The position numbers and the translations under genes were made by a program. From Moringa oleifera (taxonomy: Eukaryota; Streptophyta; Magnoliopsida; Brassicales; Moringaceae), in NCBI GenBank assembly GCA_021397835.1, contig JAJFZO010000731.1, positions 744,001 to 808,000 on the forward strand: a stretch of 64,000 nt of DNA, read 5' to 3'. Shown piece by piece: positions 36,801 through 49,600 of the stretch (positions within the stretch are counted from its first letter, which is position 1; the number at the start of each line of letters is the position of its first letter). A model generated the notes under the pieces. The model had not been told where the DNA came from and searched no databases. It saw only the letters and a list, made by a program, of their open reading frames with translations.

Positions 36801-39800
36801 GTCATCTGCAGCAAGGTCTTCAATTAAGGATACTTCATATGTTGAAGGAGAACGTGCAAGTTTATCGTCAAATTTGGTTCTTCCTCAGTTGTCTGTGGCT
36901 GAGGTGTTGTTTTCAAGTGAGGGTAAGTTACATTTATAATTACTTAAGCATGTCACTTGTAAAAAGAAGACCTTATTTTTCTGTGTCAGAATACGATTTT
37001 TCTGAAGTATAGTGTATATTCTAAAGCAGACATGTTATCACCTGGCAAGGCATCAAATGTTGTCTCTCCAAGGCAGCAGCACAAGTATACAAAGCCCATA
37101 TCTCTGGATGGTATTACAGGAGTATCCTCTACATCTGGAGCAGGAGCCAGTGAACGTGTAGCATGTAATTTATCGCACTTTCTTTATCTAACGGATTCTA
37201 GAAATGTCTCATATATTGTTGATCTAGTTCTAACCATTGCTTATCTGAAAAGTGAACTTATTTGATCCAAAATTTTTCTACAGCAGAAGGCTTTATTCGA
37301 GGAAGATCTTACAATATCAGGATGGATGATCAGGTTCTTCTCAGATTTTCTCCGAAGAAGTCTGACTCTACTTATTACTTCAGTGACATGGTAATGACAG
37401 TTTTACATGGCATTTTCAGCCCCTTTGGCAATTAAGTATTAATTGCATTTTCCTCTCTTGTTGGTTTTACTGAACTATTTTGGTAACAGATAGGTGGAAC
37501 TCTCACTTTCTTTCATGAAGAAGGAGTTCGGAGATGTCTTGAGGTAATTCAGAATATAAGTAATATGGATATAGTTCTCTAGATATTTATAATTTATGAA
37601 CTCTTCTTGAGCCCCTTAAAGTTGACTAGAAGGATTATTATCTTGTCTTGTAGGTTTCAATAACACTGGAAACTTCAGAGACTATAAATCGGCATTCTGT
37701 TCATCCTTCTCGGAGAAATTCTCCGACAATTACGAAGGTGTAACTTTCGGTTCTACATGTTATTACTTAAATTGTTGGTTATGAGTGAAAGTTGCGTATA
37801 AAATGCAAAAAATGTTAAACCTAGTGGCATGCCTTGCTAAATTATGTGGTAGGATTCTTGAAGGATAAATTTCTCTTCCACTGTTTGTTTGAGTTAATCT
37901 TTTTAAAAGTAGAAGGTGGAGGCAATGTGATGATGCACATGTTGTTGCAACACTTTATTTTCCCTTTTCAAGTGTAAAACCTATTATCCTTTCTTTAGTA
38001 TAGCTTACAAGTAATGATATTATGACTTGTCTTCAGGATTTTCTTTTGGGACATAATTTTTCTTTCTGGCTGTTAGAATATTGTGATCAATTTTTTACAT
38101 ATATGATCCTAAAATGCTACAAACTCATGATGATCCAAATTGTGTGAAAGATCTTCAAGTGGAGGTTGTTGTGTGATGCTATGATTCAAATGTAGGGTTC
38201 TTGTCATGGATCTTCTTGTTCTCCTTGTCAAGATCATCCTAGAGTGTAGTTGTTTCCAGTTTTCTTCTTTTCTTTTTGTCAAAGATGAACATTAGGGAGA
38301 AGCCTATGAGATTCTACAATCTAGATCCTCTATAAGATTCTGCATCTTGATCTTGATCTTACTTCTTGGATCAACTTCTAGTGGAATCCTACATGATTCT
38401 ACAATTTGGATCTTGAACAAGAATTTATGATCTAGGTCCTGATCCTACTTGTTCTTCATAATATTGCCATCTTTTGATATCTGTGCAATTCTAATATCCA
38501 AATCCCAAATAGGAGTATGATTTGGACCCTTGTTCTCCCGCTTGAATAGGTTTCATCTTTTTTTTTTTCATTTTTTCATTCAGTCCTTGCCGTTAGTTTT
38601 TTAAGTATTAGATGCTGTAAATGAATAATTATTAGCATTTTTTTATTGATCTGTTGTTTGGAAATAATGTGCCTTAGTACATTTGTTGACTACGAATTGC
38701 TCTTTGATGTGTGATTTATGTTTTGGTTTTAGAGAAATTTGCAAGTCAGCAAAAGGAAAAAGAAATTAGAAAGGAAAAAAAATCTTGGATTAGGACTTAC
38801 AGACTAAGGTGAAAGTTGGTTAATTAGTCTTTCTCTTATGTTATTTGTACGAAGAGGATTTGTATGAACATTGTCAATGGAGATATTCTCCTTTAGGGTA
38901 GAAAGGAAGCTCTTGGAGCTCCAAACAATAAGGGAAAGTGACCACTGGCTCAAGTTGGTAGAGCATAGGGAGAAGGATTCACAGTGGTTTGTTGAAGCCA
39001 TGGATGACTTTGATAAATTCGAGGACTTGATTCGAATGGTGGAAGAAATGGAGAAAAGGGAAAAAGTTGATTTTGTTGGAAGCCAAAACTAACGGAGTGG
39101 GGGAGATCTTGTCTGTGGAAAATGAAGTCAGTGGGCGTGAGATCAATATTATTTTTGGGAGGTGGTAATTGTTTCGGGTGGTGGCACAAGATGAGGTCTT
39201 TTGACATGTTGTGAAGCAATGGTAACACCACCACGAAGAAGAATAGTACGGTGAATGGAGTACAGAAGGAGGTGGCAGAAAACTCGAGTCTCAAGGGGAG
39301 TGTCTACCTGAATTGTATGTTTCATTTGGCACCTATGAAAGAGGGAATGTGCAATCAAGAAGGGGGTGAGAGAAATAGGCAGAAATCTTTCAGCGATATA
39401 CTAATGGGTGGAGGAATAAAGGCTGGGAGGAAGGGTTTGCAGAGTCGGGTTTATTGTGGTTGATCGGGTGAGAAAGACGAGATCCAGTGGGTTTAGATTG
39501 GGTTGGAGTTTTGGGCCTGGGTCAAGGATATTCGATCCATGGGGAGACTCAGAATGGGGATGAATGGATTAGGAAAATTGGGCCTTCGGTTAGCCCTATC
39601 CAATTGGATACCAAAGACAATTGGGCTGGGCTGACCAGATTTCCAGATGCGGGTCGGGGTGATGTAACCCGCCTTCTGACCGTGTGGGTAATTTTGACCC
39701 GATAGGTGGGAAATCAGGGTAATTGATCCAATTGTAAATTCTCTTTGAATCAGCAGAAAAGGATTCCATCATTTGTGGTGACAGAGATGGCTGACCACTC

Positions 39801-42800
39801 CTTCTGCCCTTGGGCGTTTGTAAATCAAGGTTGCTTGAGGCCATAATGAGCAATTGAAGGAGAGTGTGTAGGGATAATGAGTTCTTTTGATCTGGGTGTT
39901 GAATTGGCTGTTTTTTAAGGGATGTACATACAAAGGCAGAAGCCATTCAATTCTAGAAAGGGGAAGGGTGTTGAATCAGATTTGTTTGTGAGAAAGCTGT
40001 TGGTGGACAGGGCCAGATGGGGGTGAAAGGGGGCTAAGTCTTTATCTCCTTCTGTAGTGAGTCATTCTTCAAATGTTAAGTATATAGTGATGGCTGGGGT
40101 TGAGAGTCACTGTCTGTTCTCTGTTTTGGGCAGTGGCACATGGAGTTGGATACAAACAAGCAAGGTTCAGGGCTGAGACTGACTAGTGTAGAAGAAAAGG
40201 GGTAAAGGAAGGTAATGGAGGTGGCTTTCAAATATGAGAGAAGAAATAAATGTATGGATAAAGGGGAGGCCAAGATGTTGGAAGTTGTAAACATAATTGG
40301 GATAGAAAGGCAGTAATTCAGGGGGAATGCAATAACTTACCATATGGAAAAAGTCTGGGAAATGGGGTTGGAACAGTTTGGGTGCAGTATAGCTGGGCAG
40401 AGGAAACCAGTGGGCTGTGTGGTAGTGAGCAGTGTGGTGTTGGGCAGGTAGTATTAGGAGAGACACCAGCAAAACAAAAGCAGCAAAGCGGCTGAACTCA
40501 AATGAAAATAAGAGGCACCAAGTTTTGTCAAAGGTAGCCGTGTAGAACCTCGATAGAGTGGGAGATGTTATGGGGGTTTTCTTGTGAGGGTAAAGAGGCT
40601 CGAGCTTATGCTTTGCTTAATGAGATAGAGAGGAGTAGGTGAAGGGTTGAGGAGATATTCCGTGTTTAGAATCTTATCATGGAATGTAAGGGGGATTAAT
40701 AACATAGAAAAAAAGGGTGATAATCAAAAATGCATTGAGAAGATGGAATGCGGATGTGATTTGTCTTCGGGAAACAAAAAATGAAGAGATAAATAATATT
40801 GTGATGACGGGTCTGTGAGGGCTAAGAAGAGTGGAATGGTATAACTCCCAGTTGTTTACTGTGAAGGATTATTGCAGAAACATTATAAACGGTCAAGAGC
40901 AAGGGAGATGGGTCTGCTGCCATGGAAGGTAATATGGAAATTCAATGTATCCCAAAATAGCCTTTTATGCTTGGGAAGCTACTTGGGGGAAACCCCTAAC
41001 TATTGACAATCTGCAGAAGAGAGGAAAACTTCTGGTCAACAGGTGTTTTTTATGTAAAGAAGATGCAGAATCTGTAAGCCATATGTTGCTTTGGTATAAA
41101 TGGATGGGATTGATATGGGATTTTTTTTTTTTTTTTGACCTTGTTGGGATATAGTTGGGTGGTGCTCCGATATTAAAAAAATAAGATTGGGTGTATCAAA
41201 CTGCACCTCCGATATTGTTTTAATATGTCCTTAGGTTCCTTTTGGGATATCATGTGACCTATATTTTTTTATGTATGTTAAATTTTCTGTGCATTTTATA
41301 ACTGAAATTATTGTTGCTCAAGTTTCTACAGGGTTTATGCGACACTGAAAAATTTAGCCATCCCGTGAACTTCAATGAATTCCATATGTGAAGTCTGACT
41401 TGTTTATGTGCATGTGGGCATTTTGACAATTTTATGTTGTGGATTATGTTTGATCATTTTGTAGGTTCAGAGTGACCACCATGAGGTTGTTGCAGATTTG
41501 GTGCAAACCAGCTTTCTTTTTTCAGTTCCCATGGATGGTCCCATGTCCTTTTCCACAACCCAGGTTTCAGTGCAATGGGCTCTAAGATTTGAATTTTTCA
41601 CCACTCCCAAGAATGTGGATTGGACAAGGTATGTTTACGAGTTTAATTGCTAGCTTCTTCCCTTCATTTGACCATATAATTTGTTGGGAAGTATCCTCGA
41701 AGTAAAAATATTTGGTGACCATAGTTGTGTAAGACAGAGAGAGACAAAGAAAGAAATTAAGAACAATGAGAGTTGACAGAAAGATCAATAAAAAAAAGTG
41801 AAGAAAATGAAAAAGAAGGATAGATGGAAAAAGGTGAGCACAGGAAGCTAGACAACAGGGTGCAAGGAATGTTCCAATGCCTATGTTGTGCAGCTTAGTT
41901 GTCATACCTTCAGAAGAGGATGCCTTATATAGGCACCAGGAAAGCCCATATGGGGGAAAAAATAAAATTTGAAAATGCTAAATAAGATTTGTTTAGTTAT
42001 TTTTAATTCAAAAAATAAAAATGTGAAAATGATAAGGCTCGTTGGTTGGTACTCCATAATTCTCTCTTTACTAAAGAGAACTCAAATAGGGATAGTTATA
42101 ATGCAAATACCACTCCAAGGGCTTAAGCTCCATGGCCCTGAAACTCTTATTGAGACATACTTATAGTGTCTAAATCAAGATTACCTTTTCACCTGATAAT
42201 GCATCAAGAAATGTTGCCACAGAATGAAGGAATGATATCATCATCCAAGTCACAGACAATGCATGTTCAATCCCATTTACAAAGTTAGCCCCCTAAGCAA
42301 ATAAATACACATATCGTTCCTGATATTATTTAAAAAAAAAAAAAAAGAATGATGAAGCAAAGAATAGAGTGGATGAGTGAACTTGTAGTTGCACTTTTCT
42401 GATCTGAACTCTATCGTATTTATCACTTTTTTCAGTTGGTATTACAATTTGTTTCCATCCTTGCTTTTTGTTATTGTGAAAAGTATGTCTTCATTCTCTC
42501 TTTGCTCACAAGAGAGGAGTTAACCTATTCTCATTGATAGGAAGAGGGCATCAAACCCCTATTATTAAGGTCCACCAACCTGTCATATCATTCATCCCTG
42601 GGGTGCAACTCTTTACAGGTATACTTAGTTTTAAGTGGTTAAAAATTCTGCAAAGTCTAGCAAATCCTCCTCATTGACAAGGTGTTAACAGCTCTTGTGC
42701 TGATTGAAAGAGTGGGTGGGATTGCCTAAAGTTTGTAAAATGTACTTTTCAGTTTCTGAGTACATACAGATCATATTCGATTGTATTAAAGAGGACTCAA

Positions 42801-43088
42801 CAATGAGAGCAACTATCAACCTTCTTCTTAATGATTACTACGTTGTTTGCAGATCAAGTACAGTATTATGATTGGTTAGTCAGCAACTAATAATATGACA
42901 TAATAATCTCTTTGAGAAATTAACTGAATTTTCCTATCAGGTATGAGCATCCCCTCCTTATAGAGGGCAGAGATAGAAGTGAGTGGGTTCTCCCCATAAC
43001 CGTGCATGCCCCTCCAGCTGGAACTACATCTGCTCAAGCCCGAAACGAGAAGTCTTTTACTTTGGAGCCTTTGTGGGTTAGAACTTGA
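30874..43088 (+). CDS. RGP1: Rgp1-family protein (Ric1-Rgp1 Rab6 GEF subunit), twelve exons
   Basis: In yeast and animals Rgp1 binds Ric1 and activates the Golgi GTPase Ypt6/Rab6; the plant ortholog is inferred to act at the Golgi. Exons: 30874-31180, 31711-31788, 33282-33439, 35170-35245, 36437-36504, 36667-36922, 37030-37164, 37284-37390, 37490-37543, 37654-37737, 41465-41628 and 42941-43088; 1635 nt, 544 aa, phases all consistent. Recognisable Rgp1 stretches are the N-terminal arrestin-like fold (LKLQTDKDVYRPGDSVFVTIEI), LVRAVLPDIIPPSYRGTTIRYLYY, YNIRMDDQVLLRFSPKKSDSTYYFSDMIGG, HEVVADLVQTSFLFSVPM, VQWALRFEF, and the C-terminal HPLLIEGRDRSEWVLPITVHAPP. The middle (about 230-370) is Ser-rich and low complexity, probably disordered. 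Intron 10 (37738-41464) carries LINE debris. Confidence 0.88.
34621..34798 (+). repeat. Diverged 89-bp tandem duplication in an Rgp1 intron
   Basis: TTGAAGATATTTTCC... starting at 34621 recurs from 34710 with several substitutions; both copies include TGGTTTACCTGTGA and AAAACTCTTACACCATC. Purely intronic. Confidence 0.8.
38870..41150 (+). mobile_element. Degenerate L1-clade LINE remnant in Rgp1 intron 10
   Basis: Three pieces in the right order. An ORF1-like segment (FRVERKLLELQTIRESDHW, from 38886) is followed by SFSDILMGG near 39395. The start of ORF2 is the endonuclease (ILSWNVRGINN at about 40670, then after a frameshift ALRRWNADVICLRETKNEE near 40730-40785). The reverse-transcriptase zinc-binding end (PKIAFYAWEATWGKPLTIDNLQKRG...NRCFLC, 40948-41065) then follows almost directly. 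The central reverse-transcriptase domain is missing, so a large internal deletion is inferred. Stops and frameshifts are present. Insertion ends and target duplication were not identified. Confidence 0.75.
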
Positions 43089-46000
43089 AGGTAGAAGTGA
43101 ATTCTGGTTTTAAGGCTGGCTATGCTACAAAATGGATTTATAAACTACTGTAGTGGCTTAATTGAGTGGCGATCTTGTCAGCAGAAATTTTTAGTAGCAT
43201 ATTAGAGACTGAGTTCTTGCCCTCCCTTGTCCAAATATCTAAGAAAATTGGTCTGATGCAGGCACCATGAAATTCATATTTTCAGAGTCCTGGTGTAAAT
43301 GGTTGTTCAAAAAGTATTTTATGGAATGTATTTACTCTGTTTGATTTGTAGTAATAGTTAATGGAAGATATTGTTTATTATTATTGTAGCACAATTTGTT
43401 AAGTTTGGGGATAGAAGTGGTCTTTGGTTCAACTTTTGGACTGTGAACCAAACACTCGTATAAATAAGCATCTCACATTTTGATATGGACTAGTATGTCT
43501 CTGAGGACTAGTTCTCGGGTTTGATTTTTTTATGCTGTTTAATAAGTTTGTGCTTCACATAGTGTTCAGCGAACTCTGAAATCACGTCTTGAGACGAGGA
43601 GTTTGTTATTCCAGGGCACATATGGCTGGTGGTGAAGGAAATACGAGTACATATGCAAGCTTTTGTGGCCTCCTAATGGTGGAGTTCTGCCTAACATATG
43701 CTGGAACTTAAGGTGGTGGCAAAAGACAAGGTCCAGATCCATTTCTTTCAAATTTGCGGCAATACAGTTGTAATTTGTCTAACTTACCAAGAAAAAAGGC
43801 AATTCACGCGCAAGCATATGCATCTGTAGAAGTATAATTCAGTATGATTTATTTCTAGCAAAGCCTGCTTTGTGAATGAGCATTTACAGTAGCCCTGGCA
43901 GCATAGGGTTTGATTGGATAATTTGTATTTGGTGCACTCATTCTGAAGGAGGTAGGTTTTATACTTTTTAAGGTAACGGTTTGAAAGCTGGATTTTTTAT
44001 TTTTATTTTGAAGTACTGCAACCTGTTTTATTCTTTGTGGGATATAAGATATATATATATATATATATATATATGTATTATAGTTGAAACAACTATTTTA
44101 AAAAATTGAAAAAACCAAAAAAAATATGGATGCATTATTACATAATTGAGTGTTCAATTCCTGTGTACCATTAAAGTTATATGTCTATTTAAAATTAAAG
44201 TAAATGTTATATAATGTTTCGATATTTATTTTATGATATTTAATTAATTTAATTTAAATAATTATAAAAATATTAAAAATATTTTTGCTAGTGAAATATT
44301 TTTAAAATATTTAAATGAATTTATATTTTATTTTGAGTGTATATTTTAAACTAAAATAAATTTTAACTCACTGGTTATATTTAAAAATTTTCAATCATTT
44401 ATCTTGTAAAAGTTTTAAAATAATTTTAGTATTAAAAATATTTATAAAATTTTTGAATAAATATTATTTAAAACTTACTAAAATTCTCTCTCTTTTAATT
44501 TTTATATTAAATTTTAAAATATTTTCAAACAGATCATGCTTAGTGAAAAATAGTTATATTATATTTTGTTAAAAAATTTAAATTAAAGATTTTATGAACT
44601 TAAATAATATTTAAACTATTATCATAAAAATTTTAAAATTATTTTTAAAAAAATTTAATAAATAACTTATGAATTAAAAGTTATTCAAAATTAAAAAGAT
44701 TGATTTGAAATAAAATGTAAATTTTATTTATTTAACTTCTAAAAATATTTTAATAATAAAAATACTTAATTTTATTACTATAGTTTGAATTAAAGTTTAA
44801 TTTAATTATTTTTATAAATTCAAGATTTATTTAGATAAATTTTAGATTTCATGGTAAAAATTAAGAGAAAGTATTCTTAAAAATTTTAAAATAATATTTA
44901 TTCAAATTTTATATAATCATAATTTTAAATTTTTTATAAATATAAATATTTTATATTACCTTTATTTTTAAAATTAAGTATCAATTTTTTATTAAATTCA
45001 ATTTGATATGCTATTTCTTTTTTTTACTTTTATAGAAATGTAGGTTTTTGTGATTTAAATATCAGGATATTTTTCACATATTGTGAATTTGTTGTATAAT
45101 TCTCTGAATTTTATATTATTATTTATTTATTTTAAATTATTATTTGTATAATTAAATTCAATTTATTTATTACATTATAATTTTGAAAATCTGACTCAAC
45201 TATGGTTGAATTAAGATCTTTGGACTGTTACTTTATCCAATGTTTAGATTATTGTTAAGTTGGTTTTATAACATTAACAATTATAGATTCTTTTAAATAT
45301 ATATTTTTTTATATTAAATCATATGATATCCTACATTACCCTATTCAAATTGGCTAGGTCACTAAACATATAAAAACTCTTCCTCCTTAGCTGATTTATC
45401 AAAAAATAAACCTTCCATGTAATTAAATTATATTTTTTTGTTGCAGTAATATTGTGAAATTTGGATGCCGATCACTTGAATTTAGATGATAACCGTTCAA
45501 TATGCATTTATTTATTTTCATAGTCCAAATTCAAATTTTTTCCTTACCTTTTTTGCATCACTATGATAATAGGTTCTCATTTTGTAACTAAAATATATTA
45601 AAAAAAAGTAAACAAATCAAATTTTAAATATCAAAAAAACGAAAAAGTAAGTATTATTCTAAATTTCATTTTTTTCAATTAAATTTTAATTTTCAAAATA
45701 TATTTGAATAAAATTGAATTTTATTACAAATTTAAAAAAATTTAAATTAAAAAATTTTATAATAAATTTTGATTTAATTTTTTAAAATATTAAGATATTA
45801 AAATTATCATTCTAAAAAAATTTAAATGTTTTAAATACTAAAATATTTCTTTAAAAATTTATACTAATTTATAAATTTTTAAAGAAATACTTTTATTATA
45901 AATTTAAATGTTTTAAATACTAAAATATTTAAAAATTTAAAAAATTCAAAAAATATTAATTAATAAAAATTATTTAAATAAAAATAAATCAACATAAAAT

Positions 46001-46319
46001 TTATTATTTATTATTTATTATTTTTAAATATTTTAATAATAAAAGTATTATTAATTTTTTAAATAATTTTTAAATAAAATATAATTTAAATAAAATTAAT
46101 AAATTAAAAATTATTTAAATATATTTTAAAAATCAAAATTCAATTGACAAGAAATATTAAAATTTAAGATTTTAATTTACAGATTTTTTTTTCTAAAACT
46201 GACAAATATCTCCGCCTACAGCAATTTTCCTTTTCTGACCGTCACATTTCCCTTTTTATTAAATAAATAAAACGACGATGAAAAGCAGGCTTATCATATG
46301 GGTCCCGCGTTTGTCGTGG
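43089..46319. other. Rgp1 3' flank and very AT-rich intergenic block; no gene seen
   Basis: 43089-44040 is of normal composition and probably includes the Rgp1 3' UTR. From 44049 an (AT)n run (to about 44074) opens more than 2 kb of extremely AT-rich DNA to about 46190, mostly AAATTT, TTAAAA and ATATTT words. No open frames of note or terminal repeats were recognised. Confidence 0.6.
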
Positions 46320-46628
46320 GTCCAAGGGCCAAAACTGTAACTCGAATCATGATCCTGCCCTCTGTGTCAACCAAAATGGACGGCCCAGATGAAACAGTGA
46401 TTCGAGAATAGGCGCGGCTGCAGGTACTCCTACCTGCACTCCACCACCAAAAACCCTAAACCCTCTTTCGTCGCGGCTATAAATAGAGTGGCCGTGAAGC
46501 TCTTTCTCTCACTTCGCTCTCAACCAAAATTATCTCACGAGCTAGGGTTTTTGCAGACTTCGCAGTCTCTGTGGCGAAAGCCCAAGGCCTCTTAACTTTC
46601 TCCTTTGTTTCTTAACTTTCTCGCTCAC
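46320..46628 (+). promoter_or_regulatory. Nucleolin-like gene promoter: TATA box, telo boxes, site II-like element
   Basis: TATAAATA is at 46478-46485, so transcription probably begins near 46510. A telo-box AAACCCTAA is at 46451-46459, with a reverse telo-box (TAGGGTTT) at about 46543 in the 5' UTR. GGCCCA, the complement of the site II core TGGGCC, is near 46383. Telo box plus site II is the classic plant combination for ribosome-biogenesis genes, which fits nucleolin. Confidence 0.8.
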
Positions 46629-49600
46629 ATGGGCAAGTCAAGCAAGAAATCTGCCTCCAAAGTACGTTCTTTTCCAATTTTTTTTTTTGTTAGTGTTATA
46701 GTCCTTTTTTTATTTCTGACTGTGGTTTCGTAAACCTGCAAATTTGCGGAGGCTGGGTTTGTTGATGACTGTTGTTGCTCCTTTCTAGGTTGAAGCAGTT
46801 CCTGCTGTAGCATCTGCAGTCAAGCCTGTCAAAAAAGGTATATAGTTGTTAGTGTTGATGTGCCTTTTTTTCTTGTTTTGGAAATTCTGCGTTGTAATAG
46901 TGTATGTTTCTTATTGCTTGTATTTTGGTTCACTAACTTCGTGTTTGCTATGTCTGGTTTTTACTTTTCTACTATGCTGTTGTGCTTGATGACTTTCGTG
47001 TTGCTTTTTAATTTGCATGTTAACGTACCTTGTGATAATTCATAGCTAATTTTCATGTTTCTTATTGCCATTTACTTTCATGTTTCTTATTGTTTGTACT
47101 TTGTTTTCTTCAAAACTTGCAACACAATAAATTTCAGGCCTTCCAAAAATACGATGAGAAAGTTTCAATATTCTATTTTTGTGGTTACCAATTATCTTTT
47201 GAAAAAATTGGGCCCTGCAGTAGTTGCATTTGCTTGCTTTTTAAGCTAATCTGGCTTTTATCTGTATAAATGGACTAGTTCTGTGAATCTTTAACATGAG
47301 ATGGAGTTGTTGATTCTAGTGTTGATATTTGGGTTGCTTTGCTTTTTAATGGGCTTTTAAGATTTTGAGTTGTTGATTGAAATAACCAAGGTAAGAGAGA
47401 AGCTGAAGATGCTATCGACAAGCAAGTGAGTGCAAAGAAGCAGAAGAGAGATGCGGGGTTGGAGGAAGCTATTCAAAAGGTAAAGGTTGAAGTGAAGACC
47501 CAGAAGAAGAAGAAGAAAGAGGAAACCAGTAGTTCTGATTCTGAGGATTCTTCTTCAGATGAAGTAAGCAGTATACCAAATTTATTTATTTGTTAAAAGA
47601 AGAACAAGGAATACATAGCATGAAGTCACCTGTTTTATCTCAGGAACCTGCTGCTAAAAATAGAAGCGCTCCAGCGGCTAAAAATGGCAGTCTTGGTGCA
47701 GTCACGAAGAAAGGAAAGCCAACTGTTGCTGATGATTCATCGTCTGAGGATGAATCTTCTTCAGATGAGGTGAGCAATATATTAAAATTCTCATTGAGTT
47801 GATATGAATAAATGATTTGTGTTACTTAATAACATTGTTGGATATTTGTTTCAGGAACCTGCTTCCGCAAAGAAACAGCCAGTAGCTGCTAAAAATAGTG
47901 CTGTTGGAGCTCCTCTGAAGAAAGGCGTTCCAGCTGACAGTTCAACTTCTTCAGAAGATGATAGTTCTGATGATGATGAGGTGAGCACTTCTGAGTTTTA
48001 TTGGCTGTGTTCTTCTTGATCTGAATGATCCTTGTGCAGAAAATGGCTAGTTGAGTTTTCTTTAATGGATTTTAGAGACAGAATGTTGCATTTATAAAGT
48101 AATAAGGAAGCACCTAATCTAATGAGTAATTTGTAAATAAGGAGGATACATAGTCATGCTTCATTTTTAACTTAGAGAACTGCTGTTACAAAGAAGCCTC
48201 ATGTTTCTGACGCCCCTGCTAAGAAAGTCAAGTAAGATAGCAGTGAGGAGTCATCCTCTGAGGATGAAACTTCTTCAGATGAAGTAAGTCAGTACATTTA
48301 GTTTGTTATTGATGTTTTTTGCATTTATAATGAGGTATGGAAGGTGGTGCTTATTCATGGTGTTAACATATAATCAGGAATCAGCTGCTACACAGCAGCC
48401 AGTTTTGTTTAAAAGTGGTTCCTTTGTTGCTGAGCTGATTTATTGTTTTCTTCTTGATCCCAGAAATCAGTCTTGCTGATTATAGATAGTAAACCTGCAA
48501 TTTTAATTTAAGAAAGTGAATATGAGAGTACTTACTCATGTTTGCTTTTGACTCAGGAACCTGCTGCTGCAAAGAAACAGCCCGTATCTGCTGCTATTGT
48601 TAAGAAAGGGGAGCAATCTAATAGTGAAGATTCATCTTCTGAGGATGAATCATCTTCAGATGAAGTGAGAATTGCTTTTCTTATTTATTTGTTTTCATTT
48701 GAGAAAATTGAGAAGGTTGTACTTAATCACGTTGCTTGAATTTGTCTCAGGAACCTGCTCCTGCCACCAAGAAAGCAGTGGCTCCTAAAACTGGCTCCGT
48801 TAGTGCCCCTACCAAAGACAAGCCATCTAGGAGATCAGATTCTTCAGATGAAGATGACTCTGATGATGATGAGGTGAGTATACAGGTGAAGCGAGGGGCA
48901 TTATCTTTCTCATATGTATCTGTTCTCATTCAGAGAAGATTGACTGACGAGGATGTTACCACTGTTTTTTGTCATTTGACTCAGAAACCTGCCACAAAGA
49001 AACCAGTAGTGGCTAAAAGTGCCTCTGCTGGTGCTGCTTCTATAAAGAAAGGCAAGCCAGCTAGCAGTTCAGATTCTTCAGATGAAGATGGTTCTGATGA
49101 TGAGGTGATTATACCAGTTCCTTTTTGGCACAACCATGAAAATTGCTGATTCTTTTGACTCTTCTTTTGAATCTGATCAACATTTTTTGTGGTTTTACTT
49201 TTAGGACTCTAAATCTAAGGTAACAGCGTCATCCAAAAAGAATGGTCCACTTGCTGCTTCAAAGGAAAAGGTTGAATCAATTGACAGTTCAGATAGCAGC
49301 TCTGAAGATGATAGCTCCTCGGACGACGATATTGTGAGAACAAAATATTTTGTTTCTTTTTATATTTGTGAGCAATGTAAGTGATGTGGAAGATGAATCT
49401 GATGATTCTTCATAACATATTCAGAAGAAAGGAGCTACTGTAGTACCTACTGCTAAGAATGGCTCAGTTAAGGTCACCAAGAAGGAATCAAGAGATAGTT
49501 CTGATGATGAAAGTTCAGATGATGAGAATGTGAGTATCCTTAGTTGTTGTGCTGTTGGGTTAGCCTTGCTTTCCATTTCTTTCTAGTGAAGGGGACAACA

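Noticed and set aside
38130..38470. Repeated GATTCTACAATCT-like words in Rgp1 intron 10
   Set aside because: They look like a diverged repeat, but no ends, coding capacity or clear unit could be defined by eye.
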